Assembly: GCA_002332905.1 (NCBI GenBank)
Contig: DDAM01000009.1
Coordinates: 11,257 to 75,256, forward strand
DNA length: 64,000 nt
DNA from: Firmicutes bacterium UBA2058
GTDB taxonomy: Bacteria > Bacillota > Clostridia > Tissierellales > Sedimentibacteraceae
Direction: 5' to 3'
Numbering within the stretch: position 1 is the stretch's first letter; the number at the start of each line of letters is the position of its first letter. Positions 1 through 9,190 of the stretch are shown piece after piece. The notes below the pieces were generated by a model. That model was not told the DNA's origin and did no database searches. It was given only the letters and a program-made list of their open reading frames with translations. Made by a program: the position numbers and the translations under genes.

Positions 1-1
1 T

Positions 2-1207
2 GAAGGAATTAAAGTTGTTGATGAAAAAACGATTTCATTTACTTATAATGAAGGCTTAGCATCACCAGCAAATATAGAGAACTTTACTTATGGTATAATA
101 CCACAACATTACTACAAATTTGAAAAATGGGATGACTTCTTAGCATTAAATGAAAAACCATTAGGTTCAGGAGTTATGGTATTTGAAGACTTTGAACCAA
201 AGCAATTTATAAAAATGGTAAGAAATGAAAATTACTGGGCTGGAAATAGCAACGGAGCTCAAATAGGCGGATTGTACTTCCTTGAAGTTCCTGAGGAAAG
301 CATAATATCTGCACTTCAAACTGAACAAATTGATTTCGCTCAACCTGCAGCAAGTTCAGATAATTTGAAAGCTCTTGAAGCATTATCAAATATTCATGTA
401 GCTAACTATTTAGGAAATGGTTATACATTCATGTGCTTTAACTGCACAAGACCAACACTTTCTGATAAGAGAGTACGTCAAGCACTTATGTATGCACTTG
501 ATAGAAAATCATTTATAAAAGCACAGTATGGAGAAGGTATAGCAGAAGTTGGTATGGCTCCTATATCTCCAGTTTCATGGGCATTCCCAGATGCAAAAGA
601 CTTAAATGCTTATGATTTTGATATGGCTAAGGCAGCAAAATTAATGGACGAAGCTGGTTGGACAATGGGAACAGACGGATTCCGTTACAAGGATGGTCAA
701 AAGTTTAGTATTTCATGGTTAGTTTATACTGACTCTCCATGGCCAGGAAAACTTTCTTCTATGGCTGCTGATACTTGGAAGCAGCTTGGTGTTGATTTAA
801 CTATCGAATTAATGGACTTTGAAACTGTTGGAGCACGTACTATGGATGCACCAGTAGGCGAGAAAGATTTTGATATTTATACAATGGGCTTTAGCTTATC
901 AGTAGATCCTGACCCAACAGGAGCTTTATTCGATGATGATGCTTATGTAGAAAAAGGATTTAACGCTTCAGGATATAAAAACCCAGCAGCTATGGAGCTG
1001 GTTAAAAAAGGTAAAGCTGAATTTGATACTGCAAAGAGAGCAGAAATATATAAAGAATGGGCTAAGATTATGAATGATGAAATACCTCATGCAATCGTAG
1101 CTTACAGATCAGAAATTTGGGGAATCAGCAATAGAGTTAAAGGTATGGACATAGGAACTTATCAAGATTTCACAAGCGTTATTAAGAAGATTAGAATAGA
1201 GAAATAA
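2..1207 (+). CDS. Peptide ABC transporter substrate-binding protein (5' partial)
   Basis: This is the C-terminal 401 residues of an extracellular solute-binding protein of the SBP_bac_5 (DppA/OppA) family, which captures peptides outside the membrane and delivers them to an ABC importer. The frame is open from base 2, so the signal peptide and first domain lie upstream; full-length members usually have 500-600 residues. Recognisable family features are the RPTLSDKRVRQALMYALDR stretch and the later VDPDPTGALF segment. The two permeases and two ATPases that follow on the same strand complete the transporter. Peptide, nickel or sugar specificity cannot be read from this part. The family call is firm; the substrate is inferred from the Dpp/Opp-like partners. 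Confidence 0.9.
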   Translation, partial: EGIKVVDEKTISFTYNEGLASPANIENFTYGIIPQHYYKFEKWDDFLALNEKPLGSGVMVFEDFEPKQFIKMVRNENYWAGNSNGAQIGGLYFLEVPEESIISALQTEQIDFAQPAASSDNLKALEALSNIHVANYLGNGYTFMCFNCTRPTLSDKRVRQALMYALDRKSFIKAQYGEGIAEVGMAPISPVSWAFPDAKDLNAYDFDMAKAAKLMDEAGWTMGTDGFRYKDGQKFSISWLVYTDSPWPGKLSSMAADTWKQLGVDLTIELMDFETVGARTMDAPVGEKDFDIYTMGFSLSVDPDPTGALFDDDAYVEKGFNASGYKNPAAMELVKKGKAEFDTAKRAEIYKEWAKIMNDEIPHAIVAYRSEIWGISNRVKGMDIGTYQDFTSVIKKIRIEK

Positions 1208-1219
1208 TTACTAAATAAG

Positions 1220-1243
1220 CCCGGTCTTTAGCGGCCGGGTTTT
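1220..1243 (+). terminator. Hairpin between binding protein and permease genes
   Basis: A 7-bp GC-rich stem (1220-1226 with 1233-1239, one G-T pair) is followed by four T. It sits 12 bases after the binding-protein stop and before the first permease gene. Such leaky hairpins commonly make the binding protein more abundant than the membrane components; that role here is inferred. Confidence 0.75.
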
Positions 1244-1286
1244 ATTAGTTATAGCTATTAGTTTTCAAAAGAAAGAGAGGAAAATC

Positions 1287-2252
1287 ATGAAGAATTATAT
1301 CATAAGACGTTTGTTACAAATGATTCCTGTTTTCATAGGTGTTATCTTTATTCTGTTTTTCTTGCTTGATAGAGCTCCAGGTTCAGGTGCATCTGCTATG
1401 ATGGATCCTAAAATGACTCCAGAACAGAAGGCTGAGCTTTTAGATAAAATGGGAATGAATACACCCTGGTATGAAAGATTTATTAATTGGTTTAAAGAAG
1501 CCGCAACTGGAAATTTTGGATATTCAACAACACATAAAAAACCTGTAACAAAGGTAATAGGTGATTACATTGGACCGACATTATTATTATCGTTCACATC
1601 ACTTTTATTTGCAGTTTTTGTCGGTATACCAGTAGGGATTTTAAGTGCAACCAAGCAATATTCAATTGCGGATAATTTTTTTACAGTTGTATCACTAATA
1701 GGTATAAGTATACCTGCTTTTTTCTTCGCACTTTTACTGCTTAAGTTTTTTGCTGTAGATGTTAGAATTTTCCCACTGTTTGGTCTGGAAAGCGCTACTC
1801 TTAGAACTACAAGCTTTTTTGTAAAAGCAAAGGATATAGCATGGCACTTAGTTTTACCTACATTAGTTTTAGGATTAAGTCAAGCTGCTTCATTTATGAG
1901 ATATACACGTTCAAGTATGCTTGAGGTTATTAGGCAGGACTATATTAGAACTGCTAGAGCAAAGGGATTGAAAGAGAAAGTTGTTATATATAAACACGCA
2001 TTGCGTAATGCAATGATTCCAATAGTTACATTATTAGCCTTCTCAATACCAGGTCTATTATCTGGTGCTGTAATGACAGAAACAATATTTGGACTTCCTG
2101 GATTGGGAAAAATATCTGTTGAAGCAAGTATGCAAAGAAATCATCCCCTTATACTAGGGAACAATGCTATGCTAGCAATGCTAGTATTAATATCAACCTT
2201 AATTGGTGATATTTTGTATGCTGTAGTTGATCCTCGTGTTAGATTTGATTAA
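1287..2252 (+). CDS. dppB: Peptide ABC transporter permease (DppB/OppB type)
   Basis: A 321-residue inner-membrane permease, the first transmembrane subunit of a dipeptide/oligopeptide importer. An N-terminal membrane segment (residues 8-28) is followed by the small extracytoplasmic domain typical of DppB/OppB, then five more hydrophobic segments. The cytoplasmic EAA loop that docks on the ATPase is visible as RTARAKGLKEKVV followed by HALRNAMIPI. The ATG follows AGAGAGG at good spacing. It is the first gene after the intra-operon hairpin and is 14 bp from the second permease. Length and layout are normal for the family. Confidence 0.93.
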   Translation: MKNYIIRRLLQMIPVFIGVIFILFFLLDRAPGSGASAMMDPKMTPEQKAELLDKMGMNTPWYERFINWFKEAATGNFGYSTTHKKPVTKVIGDYIGPTLLLSFTSLLFAVFVGIPVGILSATKQYSIADNFFTVVSLIGISIPAFFFALLLLKFFAVDVRIFPLFGLESATLRTTSFFVKAKDIAWHLVLPTLVLGLSQAASFMRYTRSSMLEVIRQDYIRTARAKGLKEKVVIYKHALRNAMIPIVTLLAFSIPGLLSGAVMTETIFGLPGLGKISVEASMQRNHPLILGNNAMLAMLVLISTLIGDILYAVVDPRVRFD

Positions 2253-2266
2253 AAGGAGGCATAATA

Positions 2267-3160
2267 ATGGAAGTAACAAAATCAGTTGATGTAAAAAATG
2301 AAAAAAGCCAATCATTTTGGAGTGGGGTATTATCAAGATTTAAAAAGGATAAAAAAGCAGTAATTAGCTTTTATATACTGTTATTAATTGTAATATCATG
2401 TATAGTAGTGCCTTTACTTTCTCCATATTCTATGGAAACCACTAATATGTCTGATGAAATAAGGGATATAGCCCCTAATTCAGCGCATATTTTAGGCACA
2501 GATGATATTGGAAGAGATATCTTTACTAGACTATTTTACGGTGGTAGAATTTCATTGGGAGTTGCTCTTGTTGTAGTATTTTTAGAATGCGTAATAGGAG
2601 TAATACTTGGCTCAATAGCAGGGTTTTATGGTGGAATAATTGATGCTATAATAATGCGTGTATCAGAAGTATTTATGTCCTTTCCTTTCATGATATTCTG
2701 TATTACTGCTGTTTCTGTTATGGGACCTGGTGTAAAAACTCTTATTATAGTTTTATCGGTATTATCCTGGCCTAGTATAGCAAGAATTGTTAGAGGTCAA
2801 ATTCTTACTTTACGTGAGATGGAATACATGGAAGCTTGTGAAGCGTTAGGAATAAGTGATATTAAAAGAATTTTTAAGCATTTACTACCAAATGTTTTAG
2901 CATATATTATAGTTTATGCTACATTAGGTATGGCAGGTGTCATATTAACTGAAACCTCTCTTAGCTTTTTAGGACTAGGAATATCTCCACCAACACCTAC
3001 TTGGGGCAACATGATGCAGGACGCCCGTAGTACACTTGTTATGCAAGAAAAGTGGTGGTATTGGATTCCACCAGGATGCTGTATATTCCTTTCAGTTATG
3101 TGTTTTAACTTATTAGGTGATGGCTTACGTGATGCTATAGACCCTAAAATGAAGAGATAG
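2267..3160 (+). CDS. dppC: Peptide ABC transporter permease (DppC/OppC type)
   Basis: A 297-residue second permease subunit. The cytoplasmic N-terminus (residues 1-33) carries the OppC-type motif around FWSGVLSRFKKDKKAVISF, and about six hydrophobic segments follow. The EAA loop reads EACEALGISDIKRIFKHLLPN-like around residues 190-215, and the C-terminal LSFLGLGISPPTPTWG is a hallmark of DppC/OppC. An AAAGGAGG site precedes the ATG. It pairs with the upstream permease to form the channel driven by the two ATPases encoded next. Confidence 0.93.
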   Translation: MEVTKSVDVKNEKSQSFWSGVLSRFKKDKKAVISFYILLLIVISCIVVPLLSPYSMETTNMSDEIRDIAPNSAHILGTDDIGRDIFTRLFYGGRISLGVALVVVFLECVIGVILGSIAGFYGGIIDAIIMRVSEVFMSFPFMIFCITAVSVMGPGVKTLIIVLSVLSWPSIARIVRGQILTLREMEYMEACEALGISDIKRIFKHLLPNVLAYIIVYATLGMAGVILTETSLSFLGLGISPPTPTWGNMMQDARSTLVMQEKWWYWIPPGCCIFLSVMCFNLLGDGLRDAIDPKMKR

Positions 3161-3171
3161 GGGGTAATATT

Positions 3172-4161
3172 ATGAAGAAAAATAATGATGTATTGTTAGA
3201 AGTTAAAAATCTAAAAACCTATTTTCACTCAGAATCTGGAACTGTTAAGGCTGCAGATGATGTAAGTTTTTATGTAAAAAAAGGTGAAACTTTAGGAATA
3301 GTTGGAGAATCAGGTTGTGGTAAAAGTATAACCAGTATGTCTATAGTTCGTTTAATTGAAACTCCTCCAGGAAAATATGAGGGTGGAGAAATTTGGTTTG
3401 ACGGTGAAGATATGCTTAAAATATCTGATGATAGAATGCGTGAAATTCGTGGAAATGATATTTCTATTATTTTCCAAGAGCCAATGACTTCTCTTAATCC
3501 TGTTTTTAGAATAGGGGATCAAATAGGTGAAGCCTTAATTTTGCATAGAGGAATGAGTAAGAAGGAAGCTCGTAAAGAGAGCATTAAAATGCTTGAGCTT
3601 GTAAAGATACCTAACCCTGAACGTGTTGTGGACAACTTTCCTTTTGAATTATCAGGGGGCATGAGACAAAGAGTTATGATAGCTATGGCACTTGCATGTG
3701 CTCCAAAACTTCTTATAGCTGATGAGCCTACGACAGCACTTGACGTAACTATTCAAGCGCAGGTTTTAGACTTAATGAATGATTTGAAAAAGAATATTGA
3801 CGCATCTATAATATTCATCACTCACGACTTGGGAGTTATTGCTGAAATGAGTGATAGAGTAATGGTTATGTATGCTGGAAAGGTTGCAGAAGTTGCAACC
3901 ACTGAAGAGATATTTAAAAACCCTAAGCATCCATATACTATAGGGCTAATTGGCTCTAAGCCTGATTTAAGTACAGAGAGTAATAGACTACACGTTATAC
4001 CTGGTAACGTGCCTGATTTAAATAATAGACCAAGTGGATGTCCATTCCACCCAAGATGTGAGCACGCAACTGATAAATGTAAAGCAACATTTCCATCAGA
4101 AGCAATTTTAGATAATGGACATTCAGTAACCTGTTGGCTCTTTTCTAAGGAAGGAAGGTAA
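3172..4161 (+). CDS. dppD: Peptide ABC transporter ATPase (DppD/OppD type)
   Basis: A 329-residue cytoplasmic ATPase powering peptide import. It shows Walker A GESGCGKS, the Q-loop around FQEPMTSLNP, signature LSGGMRQR, Walker B LLIADEPTTALD and the switch histidine in THDLG. The C-terminal oligopeptide-transporter extension has the usual cysteine cluster (CPFHPRCEHATDKC), which in this family can hold an iron-sulfur cluster. It lies 11 bp after the second permease and 5 bp before the partner ATPase, so the cluster is clearly one operon. Confidence 0.93.
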   Translation: MKKNNDVLLEVKNLKTYFHSESGTVKAADDVSFYVKKGETLGIVGESGCGKSITSMSIVRLIETPPGKYEGGEIWFDGEDMLKISDDRMREIRGNDISIIFQEPMTSLNPVFRIGDQIGEALILHRGMSKKEARKESIKMLELVKIPNPERVVDNFPFELSGGMRQRVMIAMALACAPKLLIADEPTTALDVTIQAQVLDLMNDLKKNIDASIIFITHDLGVIAEMSDRVMVMYAGKVAEVATTEEIFKNPKHPYTIGLIGSKPDLSTESNRLHVIPGNVPDLNNRPSGCPFHPRCEHATDKCKATFPSEAILDNGHSVTCWLFSKEGR

Positions 4162-4166
4162 AAAAT

Positions 4167-5150
4167 ATGAGTGAATGTTTAATTGAAGTAAAAAATCTGA
4201 AAAAATACTTTCCTATAAAAGCGGGAGTTATGAAAAAAACAGTTGGTCATGTAAAGGCTGTTGACAATGTGTCACTTAAAATAAAAGAGGGCAAGGTTTT
4301 AGGTGTAGTTGGTGAATCAGGATGTGGAAAATCCACACTTGGCAGAACAATGCTAAAACTTTTAGATCCTACTCAAGGAGAGATGTTGTTTGAGGGTAAG
4401 AATGTTTATAAGATGAGTAAGCGTGAGCTTAATCATATGAGAACTAAAATGCAAATTATATTCCAAGACCCTTATAGCTCATTAAATCCTAGACTTCCTG
4501 TTTCAGAAATAGTTGGGGAAGCAATGATACAGCACAAAGTAGCTAAAAATAAAAACGAAATGAATGAAAAAGTTGTAGATATAATAGGCAAATGTGGATT
4601 GTTTCCAGAACAGGCTAGACGATATCCACACCAATTCTCAGGTGGTCAGCGTCAACGTATTTGTATAGCTCGTGCACTTGCGCTTAACCCTAAGTTCATA
4701 GTATGTGATGAAGCAGTTTCTGCTCTTGATGTTTCTATTCAATCACAGATTATAAATCTCTTAAAAGATGCGCAAGAAAATTATGGATTAACATATATGT
4801 TTATATCTCATGACCTATCAGTAGTTAAGTTCATAAGTGATGACATTGCAGTTATGTATCTAGGACAGGTTGTTGAAACTGGTAGCAAAAAGCAAATATT
4901 TGATAATCCACTTCATCCTTATACAGAGGCTTTATTATCCGCTGTTCCATCATTTGACCCATCAGCTAGAAATAAAAAGCGTATAATATTACAAGGAGAT
5001 ATACCTTCACCAGCTAATCCTCCAAGTGGATGTAGATTCCACACAAGATGTATCCATGCGTGTGAGGTATGTAAAAATCAAGTACCTGAATACAAGGAAA
5101 TAGAGCCTGGACACTTTACAATGTGCCATAAGGTTAATGGAGTATTTTAG
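4167..5150 (+). CDS. dppF: Peptide ABC transporter ATPase (DppF/OppF type)
   Basis: A 327-residue second ATPase, expected to form a heterodimer with the preceding one. Visible motifs are Walker A GESGCGKST, FQDPYSSLNPRL, signature FSGGQRQR, Walker B FIVCDEAVSALD and SHDLSVV. The N-terminal KKYFPIKAGVMKKTVGHVKAVD segment is typical of DppF/OppF, and the C-terminal cysteine cluster CRFHTRCIHAC matches the family. The Walker B has DEA where many relatives have DEP; the catalytic glutamate is kept. The stop shares its last base with the GTG start of the next small gene. Confidence 0.93.
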   Translation: MSECLIEVKNLKKYFPIKAGVMKKTVGHVKAVDNVSLKIKEGKVLGVVGESGCGKSTLGRTMLKLLDPTQGEMLFEGKNVYKMSKRELNHMRTKMQIIFQDPYSSLNPRLPVSEIVGEAMIQHKVAKNKNEMNEKVVDIIGKCGLFPEQARRYPHQFSGGQRQRICIARALALNPKFIVCDEAVSALDVSIQSQIINLLKDAQENYGLTYMFISHDLSVVKFISDDIAVMYLGQVVETGSKKQIFDNPLHPYTEALLSAVPSFDPSARNKKRIILQGDIPSPANPPSGCRFHTRCIHACEVCKNQVPEYKEIEPGHFTMCHKVNGVF

Positions 5151-5407
5151 TGTTATTTGGTGGTAATAAAAGAGTAGAAGAAGATTTGGAAAAAATAAGA
5201 TTTGCAAATCTATCTACTGAAAAGCAAGAAGAAGAATTAGCTGAGAAGGAAAAAAAGAAAAAGAAAATTGAATCAACACAATTTGAAAAAAATGATAGAT
5301 TAGCTCTTATTATAGCTACATTTTCTATTGTATTACCTTATGTTTTTACTTTTATCGCTGTAATTGGAGCAATAATTGGATTGTTATATATTTTCCTTTT
5401 AAAATAA
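5150..5407 (+). CDS. Small membrane protein ending the importer operon
   Basis: An 85-residue protein starting at a GTG that overlaps the last base of the preceding stop codon, so it is probably translationally coupled. The first 45 residues are highly charged (KRVEEDLEKIRF, EEELAEKEKKKKK). The last 35 are hydrophobic and hold one or two membrane segments ending in LLYIFLLK. I do not recognise a family. Position suggests an accessory part of the importer or a passenger gene. The tight overlap makes it likely to be real. Confidence 0.6.
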   Translation: MLFGGNKRVEEDLEKIRFANLSTEKQEEELAEKEKKKKKIESTQFEKNDRLALIIATFSIVLPYVFTFIAVIGAIIGLLYIFLLK

Positions 5408-5442
5408 TTATTATAATAATTTTTAAAGATTTTGTTTTGAAC

Positions 5443-5602
5443 ATGCCCCTGTCAAGTAGACAGTGGAAATAATAAATTTTATTTTTAATAAGGTCAACCA
5501 TTTTTAGATGGTTGGCCTTATTTATGCTTACATACCCAATAGATATTGTCTATACCCTAATGGATGGTTTTTCTTGTCCTTTGCTTCTATTGTTTTAGAT
5601 GA
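5443..5602 (-). mobile_element. Probable remnant of an insertion-sequence end
   Basis: On the minus strand a 24-codon open stretch (5531-5602) ends with KNHPLGYRQYLLGM and a TAA at 5528. This resembles a transposase C-terminus and has no start codon. Downstream on that strand lie an 11-bp hairpin (5490-5500 with 5509-5519) and the sequence CTGTCTACTTGACAG (reverse of about 5449-5463), which looks like an insertion-sequence end. Nothing else of the element remains. I see no other content between 5408 and 5748. The assignment rests on memory of similar ends and is tentative. Confidence 0.35.
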
Positions 5603-5748
5603 TTAAGATACAAATATTTTGATGAAGATGAAATATATACATTTATAGCAATATTACAAAAAATTAATCTTATTTTTACAAATAACGACAAATTATGTAA
5701 TTGAATTGTAGTAATATGTAAAAAACATGTAATTTATGGAGGAGATAA

Positions 5749-7083
5749 ATGAAAGCATCAAATTATAATTTCTTTATACCATATGATTATGAGAAGAATA
5801 AATATATTGCGTACAATGCCTTATCTAATTCCTTGGCATTGATTGAAGAGGACAAATACAAGAAGTATTTAGATTTTGAGAGCAGTAATATAGAGATTGA
5901 CGATGAAAAATTACTTGAAGACTTAGCTAAGGGTTCATTTGTAATAGATGATAATTTAGATGAGTTAAAAGTTATAAGTCATGATATGTATAGGACAAGA
6001 TTTAATACTACACATTTAAGCTTGACTATTGCACCAACATCAGATTGTAACTTTAGATGTAGTTACTGCTTTGAAAAAAATGCAATAAATAGCTGCTATA
6101 TGAGTGAAGATACTGAAAACAGTATAGTAAAAATGTTGGAAAACCGTTCTGGTTTAATTAATAATTTTCATGTTACATGGTATGGAGGAGAGCCGTTGCT
6201 GGCTGTTGACACAATCAAAAGGCTGAGTGAGAGATTTATTCAAATTTGCGATGATAATAAAATTAATTATTCAGCAACTATTGTAACAAATGGCTACAAT
6301 TTATCAAGAAAAAATTGGACAATCTTAAAATACTGTAAAGTAACAACTATACAAATAACAGTTGACGGGGACGAAGAAACCCACAATAAAAGAAGACCAC
6401 TAGTTGGAAATTTGCCTACATTTGATAAAATTATAAAAAATCTTGTAGATTTAAAAGATGATATTATACCTGTAAATCTTCGCATTAATATTGATAAAAC
6501 CAACATTAATCAAATAGAAAAAGTACTTGAAACATTAAAGGAAAATAATTTGACTAATGCGGTTATCCCATATTTGGCAAGAGTTGATAATTTTAATGAT
6601 TGCTTTGATGATAATTATTGCCTGCGTTCTAATGAATTCAAAGACATTGTGGAAAGATTTTGTGAAAAAATGCAAGAATACGGCTATAGTACTGAAAATT
6701 CTAAAAAATACAGTTATCCGAGAAGATTAGATTGTGTATGTGGATGCGATGTGCTTGAATCATATGTTATAAATGCTGATGGAGAAATGTACAAATGCTG
6801 GAATGATATCGGAAATAAGGATATTTCCATAGGTAATGTAAGTAACAATTTTACAGGTCCCAATAAATTATATTTGGACTATATGATGCATGACCCGACA
6901 ATGGATGGAAAGTGTAGTAAATGTAAATTCTTGCCTATATGTATGGGGGGGTGTAGCTCTAAAAGATTAAGCAATCCATACGATATGTGTGATGATACGA
7001 AGTATAAATTTGAAGAAAGGCTTAATAACATAGCGTTACAGATAAAATCAAAAATTAACAAAGAGAAAGAAAAAATAAGCTAA
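5749..7083 (+). CDS. Radical SAM/SPASM peptide maturase
   Basis: A 444-residue radical SAM enzyme likely to modify the small Cys-rich peptide encoded next. Residues 1-85 form an N-terminal region that could act in peptide recognition. The radical SAM cluster is C100-x3-C104-x2-C107 (SDCNFRCSYCFEK), followed by the glycine-rich YGGEP motif. The C-terminal SPASM region has cysteines at about 329, 331, 333, 350, 389, 392, 398 and 402 (CSKCKFLPICMGGC) that would bind auxiliary iron-sulfur clusters. This layout is shared by sactipeptide/ranthipeptide maturases and by the clostridial CcpM-type Cys-rich peptide maturases; I cannot choose between them. A GGAGGAG site precedes the ATG. The precursor follows 47 bp downstream and an exporter after that. 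Confidence 0.88.
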   Translation: MKASNYNFFIPYDYEKNKYIAYNALSNSLALIEEDKYKKYLDFESSNIEIDDEKLLEDLAKGSFVIDDNLDELKVISHDMYRTRFNTTHLSLTIAPTSDCNFRCSYCFEKNAINSCYMSEDTENSIVKMLENRSGLINNFHVTWYGGEPLLAVDTIKRLSERFIQICDDNKINYSATIVTNGYNLSRKNWTILKYCKVTTIQITVDGDEETHNKRRPLVGNLPTFDKIIKNLVDLKDDIIPVNLRINIDKTNINQIEKVLETLKENNLTNAVIPYLARVDNFNDCFDDNYCLRSNEFKDIVERFCEKMQEYGYSTENSKKYSYPRRLDCVCGCDVLESYVINADGEMYKCWNDIGNKDISIGNVSNNFTGPNKLYLDYMMHDPTMDGKCSKCKFLPICMGGCSSKRLSNPYDMCDDTKYKFEERLNNIALQIKSKINKEKEKIS

Positions 7084-7130
7084 TATATAATAATTATTAT
7101 ATATTAATTAAATAAGAGAGGGGGGATATT

Positions 7131-7286
7131 ATGGAATATTTAGTATTGAATAATAATACTGTTGCACTTGCTTGTGCTGCATATATTACTAATGGCTATG
7201 GACCTTGCAGTGATGAACCATGTACATATACACCACCGTGCAATACAAAATTCAGACCATGTGATTATCTTGCTCCAGAAATTTAA
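7131..7286 (+). CDS. Cys-rich RiPP precursor peptide
   Basis: A 51-residue peptide behind a very strong GAGGGGGGAT ribosome binding site. The N-terminal half (MEYLVLNNNTVALACAAYI) looks like a leader. The C-terminal half carries four Pro-Cys pairs in the pattern GPC-x3-PC-x4-PC-x5-PC, followed by DYLAPEI; a fifth cysteine lies in the leader half. It sits directly between a radical SAM/SPASM maturase and an ABC exporter, the classic layout for ribosomally made, modified peptides. Thioether cross-links from the cysteines are the likely product. Affinity to CLI_3235- or Clo7bot-type clostridial peptides is possible but untested. Its function (antimicrobial, signal or other) is unknown. Confidence 0.75.
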   Translation: MEYLVLNNNTVALACAAYITNGYGPCSDEPCTYTPPCNTKFRPCDYLAPEI

Positions 7287-7340
7287 TAGACATTTTAAAG
7301 TATTATAAACAAAAGACATTTATAATTGTCAATTTATGAA

Positions 7341-7390
7341 ATAAAGTTATACGCTACACACTTAATAGTGCATGCGTATAACTTTATTTT
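7341..7390 (+). terminator. Strong hairpin after the precursor gene
   Basis: A 14-bp perfect stem (7341-7354 with 7374-7387) is followed by a T-rich tail. It lies between the precursor and exporter genes, so it may keep the precursor-rich transcript short while some read-through feeds the exporter. Confidence 0.8.
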
Positions 7391-7423
7391 TCAGCAGAAT
7401 AATTGTTAGAGAGGCATCTTATT

Positions 7424-9055
7424 ATGAAAATATTTAAATTTTGTCAAAAATTTATATTTAAATATAAAGGTATGTTTAGTATATATATTTTTTTAAATAT
7501 AATGATTGGTATACTATCAGTCATTATACCTTTAATATCTGCAAAAATAATAGATAATTTGACTTATATAAAAAGTAAAGAATTACTTATAAACTATAGC
7601 ATTTTATATGCATGTTTTATAGCAGGTAACATGATAATAGGTTTTTTATCCTCATACATATATATAAAATTACAAACAAAAAGCGGATATGAATTAAACA
7701 CACATTTGATAAATCATCTTCAAAATGTATCATTATCATATTTTAATAATATGGATACTGTATATTTAAATCAACGAATAAACAGTGATTCAAATACTGT
7801 AATTGTGTTTTGCATAAACGTGATTATTAACGTTTTAGTTAATTTTTTAACTCTTATATTTACTTCAATTATGTTGATAAAAATAAATTATAAAATTGCA
7901 ATTATATTAATTATATTACTTACAGCATATATAGCTATATATGGGATTTTCAAAAAACCATTGTATAAAATAATGCTGAAAACCAAAGAAGCACAATCTG
8001 AATTTTTTTCAAAGCTTAATGAGCAATTGTTCAATGTTAAATTTATTAAAATACATTCTGCTGGTAAATTTTTTGCTAAAAGATTAGACAGTACATTTAA
8101 TTCTTTAATTTCAAAATTAATTTCTTCACAGAAGCTGTCATATTTATATGCAAGCTGTGATACCGCTATAGGCTTATTGGCTCAATTAAGTATATTTTTG
8201 ATAGGTGGGTTTAATATAATTAGTGGAAATATGACTATTGGTTTTTTTACAATTATGACAAGTTATTTTTCTATGATGATGAATTCTGCAAGATATTTTT
8301 TTAATCTAGGAAAATCATATCAAGATAATTTAGTTTCTTATAACAGAATAACAGAAATATTGTCAATTAATAAGCAAAATAATGGAGACGTCAATTTAAA
8401 TTGCATTGATAAAATTAATGTAGAAAATATATTATTTAATTATGGGGAAAAAAATATTTTTAATAATTACAATATAGAATTTGAAAAAGGAAAAATTTAC
8501 AATCTGGTAGGTGATAATGGTGCTGGAAAAACTACTTTAGTCAACTTAATGCTAGGGTTATATATAAACGATTATAGCGGAAAAATAAAATACAACAATT
8601 TTAATGTTGAAAATATAGATATGTATGAGATAAAACTTAGATGTATTGGAGTAACAGAGCAAGAACCTATACTTATAGCCGATACTTTATTAAATAATAT
8701 TACCTTTGGACAAAAATATAGTAATGATAAACTATATGAATTAATTGAGATTTTGAATTTAGATAATTATATATCTTCCTTAGATAATGGGCTTGAAACA
8801 ATAATTAACGAAAAATCTAGCAACATATCAGGAGGAGAAAAACAGAAAATATCAATATTAAGAGAATTATTAAAGAATCCTGAAGTTTTAATATTTGATG
8901 AACCTACATCAGCCCTTGATAGTTTAAGTAAAATAAAGCTTATCAATTATTTGCAAGAAATAAAGACAGATAAAATAATAATTATTATATCTCATGATGA
9001 AATTATAAAAAATATTTGCGATAAAATTATAAATATTAAACAGCTAAATATTTAA
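7424..9055 (+). CDS. ABC exporter (fused membrane and ATPase domains)
   Basis: A 543-residue ABC half-transporter predicted to export the modified peptide. The N-terminal 310 residues hold about six membrane segments (ABC_membrane type 1). The ATPase domain follows with Walker A GDNGAGKT, signature ISGGEKQK, Walker B VLIFDEPTSALD and the switch histidine in SHDE. There is no N-terminal C39 peptidase domain, so leader removal must happen elsewhere. I place the start at the ATG 7424, which follows AGAGAGG at normal spacing, rather than an earlier TTG. It lies downstream of the maturase and precursor on the same strand. Self-immunity is another possible role. Confidence 0.87.
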   Translation: MKIFKFCQKFIFKYKGMFSIYIFLNIMIGILSVIIPLISAKIIDNLTYIKSKELLINYSILYACFIAGNMIIGFLSSYIYIKLQTKSGYELNTHLINHLQNVSLSYFNNMDTVYLNQRINSDSNTVIVFCINVIINVLVNFLTLIFTSIMLIKINYKIAIILIILLTAYIAIYGIFKKPLYKIMLKTKEAQSEFFSKLNEQLFNVKFIKIHSAGKFFAKRLDSTFNSLISKLISSQKLSYLYASCDTAIGLLAQLSIFLIGGFNIISGNMTIGFFTIMTSYFSMMMNSARYFFNLGKSYQDNLVSYNRITEILSINKQNNGDVNLNCIDKINVENILFNYGEKNIFNNYNIEFEKGKIYNLVGDNGAGKTTLVNLMLGLYINDYSGKIKYNNFNVENIDMYEIKLRCIGVTEQEPILIADTLLNNITFGQKYSNDKLYELIEILNLDNYISSLDNGLETIINEKSSNISGGEKQKISILRELLKNPEVLIFDEPTSALDSLSKIKLINYLQEIKTDKIIIIISHDEIIKNICDKIINIKQLNI

Positions 9056-9190
9056 AAATTTATACTTTTCAAATATTAATTTTACTTCAAGCTATATTTT
9101 AAAAGTAAGCGTCTAGTTGAATTTTTATTTTTTTATGTTTGTAACATAGATAAAAACTAGACATATTGTATATGTATAGGGGGGATAAAT

